Below, piece after piece: positions 26,034-33,780 of a stretch of DNA of 64,000 nucleotides (its first letter is position 1; every line of letters starts with the position of its first letter). The stretch is from contig CAVYRO010000003.1 in NCBI GenBank assembly GCA_963771005.1, positions 434,001 to 498,000 on the forward strand. The letters run 5' to 3'. The notes beneath the pieces are model-generated. The model was given only the letters and a program-made list of their open reading frames with translations. It made no database searches and was not told where the DNA came from. Origin of the DNA: DASQZK01 sp963771005. Its GTDB lineage: Bacteria > Bacteroidota > Bacteroidia > Bacteroidales > GCA-2748055. The position numbers were made by a program, and so were the translations under genes.

Positions 26034-26627
26034 TCAATTTTTTTCAAAAATGTACAGGTTATTCAGCCCCAGGATAAACCTTTTTCTTAATATCAGTCTG
26101 AAACCGGCTCCGGCGAACAGGTTGACAATATACTTATTCGATAATCCCATATCTTCACCTTCCTTCATGCCCCGGTCATGTTGATCGGGATCCCACCACG
26201 CCAGTTTATGTCTCACATATCCGATAACAGGAGACAACATGGTCATATAAACCCTTCCGCCATTTGGCAGAAGACGGTAGACCTCCCGTAATACTTCCTC
26301 ACGATTGATGATGTGGTTTAGGCATGCAACAAAGCTTGCGGCTTGAAAGGAAGCATTATCGAAAGGCAGATCTGCGGTGTTTTTAACAATCAGTGCATCA
26401 CCGCCAAAATCAAATACATCTATGCCGACACTTTATTGCCCATAGGATTTCACGAGTTCATTATTCCCGCAACCTATGTCGATTAATCTTCCGTTCAAGT
26501 GTTTTTTTATGATATCATATCTTTCATCCCTGAGAGAGCGCAAGCCCAAACGATTGACCGTTTCATGGGAAAATACGAGCCGGATGGGCAATGCCAGAAA
26601 GTTAACCGCTTTTGAGTAAAATTTCAT
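26034..26627 (-). pseudogene. Class I SAM methyltransferase gene interrupted by one in-frame stop codon
   Basis: The frame from ATG 26627 encodes a methyltransferase start (RLIDIGCGNNELVKSYGQ) and meets TAA at 26433-26435, codon 65. The same frame then stays open to the natural end at 26034. It continues with SVGIDVFDFGGDALIVKNTA, then LPFDNASFQAASFVACLNHI and LREVYRLLPNGGRVYMTMLS, which is exactly the rest of the family. Without the TAA it would be a 197-residue protein. AAA to TAA is the simplest change. It is either a recent pseudogene, a sequencing error, or less likely a read-through gene. Confidence 0.88.
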
Positions 26628-26875
26628 TTACAGGTTATTATGTATGTTGCAGTATTTAAAATTGTATGAAGTTAAATAATTTCATCTATTTTTCTATTTA
26701 CCAGGCAACACTTCATAATGGTTCAGAAATTCGAAACCGTTCCGAATGCATTTTAAGCTAAAAATTATAAAATGCGAAATATCTGATCTTCAGGCTTTTA
26801 ATGATCTTGTCATTAAAATGATAAAGGGATCATGTAATCATAATATGATCAGGTTACGGTAAATGAATTTTTTGG

Positions 26876-26883
26876 TACTTTTG
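26876..26883 (+). promoter_or_regulatory. Candidate -7 promoter element (TACTTTTG)
   Basis: TACTTTTG fits TAnnTTTG and lies 38 bases before the GT2 gene at 26922. The 294 bases between 26628 and 26921 are AT-rich and contain nothing else that I recognise. Confidence 0.4.
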
Positions 26884-26921
26884 ATTACAGAATCTTTGGA
26901 GCCTAAAAGAAGTTCAAATTT

Positions 26922-27836
26922 ATGAAAATCAGTATCGTCCTACCCGCATTCAATGAGGAAGAGAATATTGACTTCATTTACGGAGAGATCAAAAGAGCCC
27001 TCGCCGATTATGTAGGATCGTTGGAAATCCTTTTCGTGGATGACGGTAGTCATGATAAAACTTTCAGCTTGATCCGGAAATTATCCGATGAAGATCCTCA
27101 TGTAAAAGGGGTGAGGCTTTCGAGGAATTTTGGTGCGCAGGCTGCAATGATGGCCGGTCTGGCTGAATCTACCGGAGATATAATGATCATTATGGATGCG
27201 GATGGTCAGCATCCTCCGGCCGTTATTCATGAGATGATCCGGGAGTATGAAAAAGGATTTGACATCGTCAATACTAAGAGAGAATCTACGTCGGGCGCCG
27301 GATGGTTTAAAAAGCTTACATCGACTCTTTTCATAAAGACCATCAACTATCTATCTGACCTTGAGATTGGATTTGAATATTCCGATTTCCGGCTGATGAA
27401 CCGTCAGTCGGTAGAAGCTTTCCTTCAGATTTCCGAGCAAAACCGTTTCATGCGCGGACTCGTGAGTTGGATAGGTTTCAGACAGAGTTTTATTCCTTAT
27501 ACAGCCCCGGACCGGTATGCGGGGTCAACCAAGTGGACCTTACGGGCTTTGGCACGATTAGGAATTAATGGGATAACTTCATTCAGTAGTAAACCTTTAA
27601 GGCTTGCCATACACATCGGTCTACTTGCATTGTTGTTGGGTTTCCTTTACACCATTTATGCAGTAGTGGTTTTTATAACGGGAAGAACGATTCCCGGATG
27701 GCCTTCCTTGCTGATTACGATCTTATTCCTTGGCGGATTTCAGCTCCTGACACTCGGAATTATCGGTGAATATATCGCAAGGATATTTCACGAGAGTAAA
27801 AGAAGACCACATTATTTTATACAGGAAAGGTGTTGA
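26922..27836 (+). CDS. Bactoprenol glucosyltransferase-like GT2 (GtrB/ArnC type)
   Basis: A 304-residue GT2 with the DPM1/GtrB fold: IVLPAFNEEENI at the start, VDDGSHDKT near residue 40, the block RLSRNFGAQAAMMAGL, and the metal site D92/D94 in MDADGQH. YSDFRLMNRQ and RYAGSTKWTL are further hallmarks of the GtrB/ArnC group. Two C-terminal membrane helices (about 225-250 and 262-288) anchor it. It makes an undecaprenyl-phosphate-linked sugar used by a membrane GT-C enzyme. The next gene on the same strand encodes a large membrane protein that could be that partner. Confidence 0.9.
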   Translation: MKISIVLPAFNEEENIDFIYGEIKRALADYVGSLEILFVDDGSHDKTFSLIRKLSDEDPHVKGVRLSRNFGAQAAMMAGLAESTGDIMIIMDADGQHPPAVIHEMIREYEKGFDIVNTKRESTSGAGWFKKLTSTLFIKTINYLSDLEIGFEYSDFRLMNRQSVEAFLQISEQNRFMRGLVSWIGFRQSFIPYTAPDRYAGSTKWTLRALARLGINGITSFSSKPLRLAIHIGLLALLLGFLYTIYAVVVFITGRTIPGWPSLLITILFLGGFQLLTLGIIGEYIARIFHESKRRPHYFIQERC

Positions 27837-28024
27837 TTATTTTAAGCTCACCCTACGCACTTCATGAATCGAATGTAGACTGGTTGCTTCGTATGGCAAT
27901 TAAATTCATTTTTATAAAGAATTACAATAGTTATTAAAAACTCTTGGTCAGTGCCGGTTCTATTGGAGATACTCATTGTATGTATAATTTTATTTTGTGT
28001 TTCAATACGAACTTTAACACAGAG

Positions 28025-29686
28025 ATGGAATTAAAATATAATAACAGGTCAATACCAGTAATTTTTTTCGGGCTTTCAATACTTCTGAATCTTGCATTGA
28101 CGGTTCTACTTTTTGCTAATCTTAATGATGAACAGATCCATGTGTATTTTAATTCAGACACATTGTACCTCCCTTCAATTTACAGGGATTTATTCATCGA
28201 CAAGAATGGCTTTGCAGGGTGGCATCTGAACGGTGCACCGAATTTTTTTCCGGATATGGTACTATATTTTATAATCCGGCCTTTTTTTCATCAGTTTATA
28301 CCGGCTGCTTTCACATTTAGTCTTGTACAATTGCTGATTCTTTTACTGCTTCTTGGGTCCGTTTACAAACATCTTATCCTGAAAATTTCATATTTTCACC
28401 TAGCTATTGGGAGTCTTCTAATGTCCCTTTTTCTGCTGGAGACCCTCATCGGGAATAATTTTATCTATACGTTCTATCTGCTGAGCATCAGTTATCATAT
28501 GGGAGCTTTTATAATGTGTCTCCTGGCTCTATTGTTTACATTAAAATACTATAAGGAAGGTAAATGGCTAAAGCTCATTCCTATATTTATAACCGTTGCA
28601 GTTGCTGTAGTGAATGACAGGTTGTTTATGGCGATGTATTCACTTCCGCTCCTTTCCTTTTTGATTCTATTATTCAAAAGGACAAGATATTTCCGGATGA
28701 CAATTGCAGTTTTGGTGATAAATATTTTAGGGACGGCGACCGGGATGTTGCTTTTTAACATTCTGATGAATACTTCTCAGTTAAATATTATGGAACTGGG
28801 CTGGAAAGCCTTCAATTTCAATAATATCCTTCCGGCTGCAAGCGTTTTTTTTAACCAACATCTGACCTTCATGACTCAGGCAGATATCCGGGGACTAATC
28901 GACCTTCTCTTTTTGATTAGTCTAAGTATTCATATCTATCTTCTTATCCAAAAATTATCAGATTTCTTTAGAGGATCCCGGGCAGTGGAAGATGAGTTGA
29001 TATACCTTCTGTTCTTTATATCTTTTTCAATTATAGTTCTTCTAATGCCGGTAATAAACGGTAGTTATGTGGCATGGTCACTTTTTAGATATAATATATA
29101 TACTTTATATTTCGGTATTTTCAGCTATGCCTTCTTGTTCTATAAATTGCAAAAGAAAAATGTGTTTTATCTAACAACGGTCAGATATTTTAACGCTGTA
29201 TTGCTCCTGGCCATTATTTTTCTTTTCATTCGTGTTACCCATAATGAGAAAACAGTAAAAGGTTTAAGAGCTTTTTTACACTTTTATCCTGAAAGCGTTG
29301 CATCTGTCGATTCTCTGGCAAGGTTGTACCCGATGAAAAACGGGCTGGCTACATACTGGGATGCTAAGTACATTTCTATGTTTTCAAAGGAAAATCTGCG
29401 GGTATTCACTGTTTTCGAGAGTCTTGCCCCATGGTATCATGTCATGAACGAGAACTGGTATTACTTTGAAGACGGTTCGAAGCATACACCTCGGAAGTTC
29501 AATTTTATTTTAATGGCGGGTATTGAGAAAGAGAGTATAAATAAATACCTTGGATCTCCTGAAGACACGCTTTGTTATATGGTTGGCGATACTCTGCTTA
29601 TTTTTAAACCTTTTCAGTTTAATCCGGAAATACGAAGACCCTATTACCCAGAAGCGACGGAACAATTTGAGAATGTACTTCAATAA
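28025..29686 (+). CDS. Polytopic membrane protein, AT-rich, function unknown
   Basis: A 553-residue protein with about eleven membrane helices and a soluble C-terminal part of about 120 residues. The first loop has FNSDTLYLPSIYRDLF and WHLNGAPNFFPDMVLY, a GT-C-like position for acidic residues, but I do not recognise a family. The start at 28025 (MELKYNNRS) is chosen because the upstream 27 codons are not membrane-like. The gene is clearly more AT-rich than its neighbours, which suggests horizontal transfer. It follows a GtrB-like gene by 188 bases and may use its lipid-linked sugar. Confidence 0.7.
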   Translation: MELKYNNRSIPVIFFGLSILLNLALTVLLFANLNDEQIHVYFNSDTLYLPSIYRDLFIDKNGFAGWHLNGAPNFFPDMVLYFIIRPFFHQFIPAAFTFSLVQLLILLLLLGSVYKHLILKISYFHLAIGSLLMSLFLLETLIGNNFIYTFYLLSISYHMGAFIMCLLALLFTLKYYKEGKWLKLIPIFITVAVAVVNDRLFMAMYSLPLLSFLILLFKRTRYFRMTIAVLVINILGTATGMLLFNILMNTSQLNIMELGWKAFNFNNILPAASVFFNQHLTFMTQADIRGLIDLLFLISLSIHIYLLIQKLSDFFRGSRAVEDELIYLLFFISFSIIVLLMPVINGSYVAWSLFRYNIYTLYFGIFSYAFLFYKLQKKNVFYLTTVRYFNAVLLLAIIFLFIRVTHNEKTVKGLRAFLHFYPESVASVDSLARLYPMKNGLATYWDAKYISMFSKENLRVFTVFESLAPWYHVMNENWYYFEDGSKHTPRKFNFILMAGIEKESINKYLGSPEDTLCYMVGDTLLIFKPFQFNPEIRRPYYPEATEQFENVLQ

Positions 29687-29812
29687 AAAGACTGCAAGGC
29701 TTTTATCTTTTACAGATTCAGGCTCGATGATCTTCTGATCCGGAAAGAGGGCGTGAATGTACGCTTTGAAAAAGACGGGCATACCTGGATCAATGACCGG
29801 GAAATTTTTTAA
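29687..29812 (+). other. Possible gene remnant after the 553-residue membrane protein
   Basis: Directly after the stop codon at 29684-29686 the same frame stays open for 41 codons and reads like a real protein end (FRLDDLLIRKEGVNVRFEKD, then GHTWINDREIF and a stop). It has no start codon or signal of its own. It could be the tail of a lost gene or of an older, longer form of the upstream protein. No homologue is recognised, and the region to 29940 holds nothing else. Confidence 0.25.
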
Positions 29813-29940
29813 GCATATTAGACTCCCATGATAAAATTTTCGCTTCACTTATAAAAGATCAGTCCTCCACGCTGATTTTTTCTGAATATTTCCATTAAGT
29901 AGTATACTTCATAATTCGAGCTGCGATTCTTGCATGGGCG

Positions 29941-30864
29941 GGGACCCTAAGAATTTGTTGATTTGTTGAGTTGTTGATTTGTTGATTGAAGAGATTCTTA
30001 CGGTTCGGCTGCGCTCACCGACCGGGGACCCTAAGAATTTGTTGATTTGTTGAGTTGTTGATTTGTTGATTGAAGAGATTCTTACGGTTCGGCTGCGCTC
30101 ACCGACCGGGGACCCTAAGAATTTGTTGATTTGTTGAGTTGTTGATTTGTTGATTGAAGAGATTCTTACGGTTCGGCTGCGCTCACCGACCGGGGACCCT
30201 AAGAATTTGTTGATTTGTTGAGTTGTTGATTTGTTGATTGAAGAGATTCTTACGGTTCGGCTGCGCTCACCGACCGGGGACCCTAAGAATTTGTTGATTT
30301 GTTGAGTTGTTGATTTGTTGATTGAAGAGATTCTTACGGTTCGGCTACGCTCACCGACCGGGGACCCTAAGAATTTGTTGATTTGTTGAGTTGTTGATTT
30401 GTTGATTGAAGAGATTCTTACGGTTCGGCTGCGCTCACCGACCGGGGACCCTAAGAATTTGTTGATTTGTTGAGTTGTTGATTTGTTGATTGAAGAGATT
30501 CTTACGGTTCGGCTACGCTCACCGACCGGGGACCCTAAGAATTTGTTGATTTGTTGAGTTGTTGATTTGTTGATTGAAGAGATTCTTACGGTTCGGCTGC
30601 GCTCACCGACCGGGGACCCTAAGAATTTGTTGATTTGTTGAGTTGTTGATTTGTTGATTGAAGAGATTCTTACGGTTCGGCTGCGCTCACCGACCGGGGA
30701 CCCTAAGAATTTGTTGATTTGTTGAGTTGTTGATTTGTTGATTGAAGAGATTCTTACGGTTCGGCTGCGCTCACCGACCGGGGACCCTAAGAATTTGTTG
30801 ATTTGTTGAGTTGTTGATTTGTTGATTGAAGAGATTCTTACGGTTCGGCTGCGCTCACCGACCG
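29941..30864 (-). repeat. Tandem array of eleven 84-bp units (modules A + B)
   Basis: The unit begins GGGACCCTAAGAATTTG, runs through four octamers of the TGTTGATT type (module A), then ATTGAAGAGATTCTTA and finally CGGTTCGGCTGCGCTCACCG followed by ACCG (module B, minus orientation). It recurs exactly every 84 bases at 29941, 30025, 30109 and so on to 30781. The only variation noticed is GGCTACG for GGCTGCG in two units. TAAGAAT at the start of the unit and ATTCTTA before module B are inverted repeats. Because 84 is divisible by three, a long frame stays open by chance on the minus strand; I do not regard it as a gene. Confidence 0.97.
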
Positions 30865-31010
30865 GGGAAACTGCCTTGAAATGGGGAACGGTTCGGCTAC
30901 GCTCACCGACCGGGGAAACTGTCTCTAAATGAATAACGGTTCGACTACGCTCACCGACCGGGGACCTTCTTGAAACGAAGAACTGTTCGCTGCATTTAGG
31001 GACCTCTTCC
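30865..31010 (-). repeat. Degenerate module B copies between the 84-bp array and the GIY-YIG gene
   Basis: After the last 84-bp unit, module B continues without module A: complete copies near 30888-30913 and 30937-30963 and a decayed one near 30980-31000, each joined by short non-identical linkers (GAAACTGCCTTGAAATGGGG, GAAACTGTCTCTAAATGAAT). All point in the same direction as in the array. Confidence 0.8.
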
Positions 31011-31062
31011 AATGCTAATATCTTTTGGAGTGAAATAATAAAAACAATAAAAACAATAAAAA

Positions 31063-31401
31063 ATGAAAGCTTACATGTATATCCTTGAATGTTCAAATGG
31101 TCATTATTATACCGGAAGTACTAAAGATCTTGAGAAACGAATGCATGAACACTGGAACGGAGAAGGGTCAAATTTCACAAGGAAAAATTCTACGGTGAAG
31201 CTTGTGTATTTTGAAGAATATTCACGTATCGAAGAGGCTTTCAGAAGGGAAAAACAAGTACAGGGTTGGAGCAGGAAGAAGAAAAAAGCTCTTATACAGC
31301 GGAATTTTGATGAATTGCACAGACTCTCCGGGTGCAGGAATGATTCCCATTTTAGAAATTACCTTGCAAAATTCAGGGAAAGGGACGAAGAGGGCAAATA
31401 A
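31063..31401 (+). CDS. Small GIY-YIG family nuclease (YhbQ/UPF0213-like)
   Basis: A 112-residue single-domain protein. The GIY-YIG core appears as MYILECSNG and HYYTGSTKDL, the catalytic Arg is in LEKRMHEH, and the metal-binding Glu is in RIEEAFRREKQVQGWSRKKK. No DNA-binding domain is fused to it. Stand-alone GIY-YIG proteins of this size are common and mostly of unknown role. It lies alone between two arrays of the same short motif in opposite orientation, about 50 bases from each, which suggests that enzyme and repeats belong together. The start at 31063 is the first ATG; ATG 31075 would also keep the domain. Confidence 0.9.
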   Translation: MKAYMYILECSNGHYYTGSTKDLEKRMHEHWNGEGSNFTRKNSTVKLVYFEEYSRIEEAFRREKQVQGWSRKKKKALIQRNFDELHRLSGCRNDSHFRNYLAKFRERDEEGK

Positions 31402-31453
31402 GATCAAGAAGATTCCCGGAGGAGGGAGAACGTTACACAGCAGAGTGCTTCTG

Positions 31454-32169
31454 GCTGTTGAGCGTAGCCGAAACAGTTTTCTAAGTAGACGGGATCGCCG
31501 GTCGGTGAGCGTAGCCGAACCGTTCCCACTCAGCGGATGTCCCCGGTCATTGAGCGTAGCCGAAATGTTCCCATCACGGTGACCATCCCGGTCAGTGAGC
31601 GTAGCCGAAATGTTCCCATCACGGTGACCATCTCCGGTCGTTGAGCGTAGCCGAACCGTTCCCATCACGGTGACCATCCCGGTCATTGAACGCATCCGAA
31701 ATGTTTCCATTCATTGGATGTACCCGGTCGCTGATAGCAGCCGGAACGTTCAGTCAATCGGATGTACCCGATCGTTGAGCGCCGCCGGAATGCTCTCAGT
31801 TGAGCATCCCATCACGGTGACCATCCCGGTCAGTGAACGCATCCGAAATGTATCCATTCATTGGATGTACCCGGTCGCTGATAGCAGCCGGAACGTTCAG
31901 TCGATCGGATGTACCCGATCATTGAGCGCCGCCGAACCGTTCGCATCAAGGTGACAATCCCGGGTCGTTGAGCGCCGCCGAAACGTTCCCAGGCAAGGTG
32001 ATTGACCCGGTCATTGAGCGCCGCCGAACCGTTCCCATCAAGGTGACCATCCCCGGTCATTGAGCGCCGCCGAACCGTTCCCATCAAGGTGACAATCCCG
32101 GGTCGTTGAGCGCCGCCGAAACGTTCCCAGGCAAGGTGATTGACCCGGTCGTTGAGCGCAGCCTTGACC
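31454..32169 (+). repeat. Array of about sixteen module B units with semi-variable linkers
   Basis: Units start with GGTC(A/G)(T/G)TGAGCG followed by (T/C)(A/C)GCCGAA and CGTTCCC or a variant, at about 31499, 31545, 31589, 31635, 31680, 31726, 31769, 31827, 31872, 31916, 31963, 32009, 32055, 32102 and 32147, after a degenerate first unit. Linkers fall into a few classes, such as ATCACGGTGACCATCCC, ATTCATTGGATGTACCC, ATCAAGGTGACAATCCCG and AGGCAAGGTGATTGACCC. Units 31680-31826 are repeated about 147 bases later, and units 31916-32008 about 139 bases later. Orientation is opposite to the array on the other side of the GIY-YIG gene. The array ends at the stop codon of the next gene. Confidence 0.93.
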
Positions 32170-33759
32170 TCAATCTGTGCCCATCCGTGACATCCGCAAC
32201 GGAGAATTTCTCCACCTTGTCTCAAACCGGTACATCACCGTTTCGCCTTTTGTCACGGGATCCCGGTCATCGAAGATGTATAACGTCTCCGGATCGTACG
32301 GTCCGTGATGTCGTTCCAGGATCCGGCCTTTCTCCTTCTCAATATAAAAGGTGGTCTCATGGCTGCAGGGAGCATTCAGGGATAGTTTAAGATCCCTGTC
32401 TTTGGCAAGGCCGGCCACCGTAAGTGCCATCGCCTTCTGCCGCACCGTACGGCTTTCGGAATATCTTTCCGGCAAAATGATGAGATCGAACCCTATGCGG
32501 AGAATGAGAAGAGCGATAACAAGGAGGTGCAGCCGGTAAGCATTCATCCTGCGAAAGAAAAAGGAAACAGCCAGTATGAGGACCGACAGGAAAATAAAAA
32601 GCGGGAGCGAAGATGGGGCCAAAGGTCCGGGATAAAAATAGAATGCGGCTGCTCCTGCGGGAACAATCAGGAAAAGCAGGGTCCCCAGTATAAGATCCGT
32701 TCTCTTGCGCCAGTTTTCGCGCGGGTCGGACCCGGTATATAAATACACGGCTATGCTCACGATAAGCGGGTAAAGCATGAAAATATACCTGGGATAGGTT
32801 TCATATGAGATCCAATATACCGGGATATTCACAATTAAGACGAGCATGAGGTAGTTCATGAAATGATTCCTCCTGATCTGCTCCCGCAACCTGCGGCTGA
32901 AAAGAAGCAGAAACAATACCGGCCATGGTGCAAGATGATATACCTGTTCCGCAGGGAAGGTAAACAGATGAAGAATGGTCTTTTCCCAACCGTACTGAAT
33001 GAAGGTCCGTTTGCCCGATTCCGTGACCAGCGTCTCGAAGTACTGCATCGTGGGGTTGTCCTGCCAGAGGAGGTAATAATAACCGCCTGTGATAAACAGG
33101 AACAGAAGGAAGGCGCCGATATGACTGAGACGGAACAGCTTCCTGAATTTTCCAAAAAAGATAAAGGCCGCGGCGAGGGTCAGGCCCTGGAAGACAATGG
33201 CAGGAAGTCCTTTCATCAGGAAGGTCACCGCCGTGATGATCCAGCTCAGAAAAAACAACAGGGCATACCTCTTTTTTTTTAGCAGCTCATATATCATCAT
33301 GAAATTCAGGAAGGTAAGCATGGAAAAAGTCAGGTCGATGAGTCCCAGCATGGAATCATAGAAAAGGATGCGTCCGCATGTGACAAAAGCAAAGGCAGAG
33401 AATATCCCGGTTGTTCGGCCGGTGTGTTTTGATACGAAAAAATAAATGAGGAAGGCCGAGAGGAGGAGGGAGATGACCGCGGGGAGACGGACGATGAATT
33501 CGGTATGCATGCCGGAGATCCTGAAAAAAGAGAGAAGGATCCAGTTGTAGAGCGGGGGCTTATTGAAATAGTATATCCCGTTTATAGTGGGAGTGACAAG
33601 GTTGCCCGAATATTCCATCTCAAGGGCAACGGTGGCCCGCGTCGCCTCATCAGCGTGGAGTGGGAGCAGGCCGAGATGGATGAATAGGGCCGGAAATATC
33701 AGAACGAGTATGATGATGATGAAAACGGTACCGTATCTTTTTTCCGTGGAAGGCATCAT
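32170..33759 (-). CDS. Glycosyltransferase family 39 (ArnT/PMT-like)
   Basis: A 529-residue membrane enzyme with about twelve helices that transfers a sugar from a polyprenyl-phosphate donor to an acceptor on the periplasmic side, for example lipid A or a protein. The GT39 hallmark is in the first loop, LLPLHADEATRATVALEM with D37 and E38, followed by NGIYYFNKPPLYNWILL. A soluble C-terminal part of about 100 residues follows the last helix. The start is ATG 33759 or 33756. Twenty-one bases separate it from the NtrC-type regulator upstream, so the two may be co-transcribed. Its last codons abut the module B array. Confidence 0.87.
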   Translation of the reverse strand: MMPSTEKRYGTVFIIIILVLIFPALFIHLGLLPLHADEATRATVALEMEYSGNLVTPTINGIYYFNKPPLYNWILLSFFRISGMHTEFIVRLPAVISLLLSAFLIYFFVSKHTGRTTGIFSAFAFVTCGRILFYDSMLGLIDLTFSMLTFLNFMMIYELLKKKRYALLFFLSWIITAVTFLMKGLPAIVFQGLTLAAAFIFFGKFRKLFRLSHIGAFLLFLFITGGYYYLLWQDNPTMQYFETLVTESGKRTFIQYGWEKTILHLFTFPAEQVYHLAPWPVLFLLLFSRRLREQIRRNHFMNYLMLVLIVNIPVYWISYETYPRYIFMLYPLIVSIAVYLYTGSDPRENWRKRTDLILGTLLFLIVPAGAAAFYFYPGPLAPSSLPLFIFLSVLILAVSFFFRRMNAYRLHLLVIALLILRIGFDLIILPERYSESRTVRQKAMALTVAGLAKDRDLKLSLNAPCSHETTFYIEKEKGRILERHHGPYDPETLYIFDDRDPVTKGETVMYRFETRWRNSPLRMSRMGTD

Positions 33760-33780
33760 TCGGGATTTGGTTCCCGCCGG

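Noticed and set aside
29909..31096. A 395-codon minus-strand frame with eleven 28-residue repeats (SPVGERSRTV...INKFLG)
   Set aside because: It exists only because the 84-bp unit is a multiple of three; it starts inside the GIY-YIG gene, and the same DNA words occur elsewhere in other frames and outside any frame.
29941..32169. CRISPR array
   Set aside because: The left array has no unique spacers at all, the right one has a few recurring linker classes, unit lengths vary from 44 to 58 bases, and no cas gene is present.
31830..32225. Open frames on both strands inside the right module B array (31202-31582, 31222-31710, 31670-31954, 31830-32225)
   Set aside because: All are translations of the repeated motif without any recognised domain.
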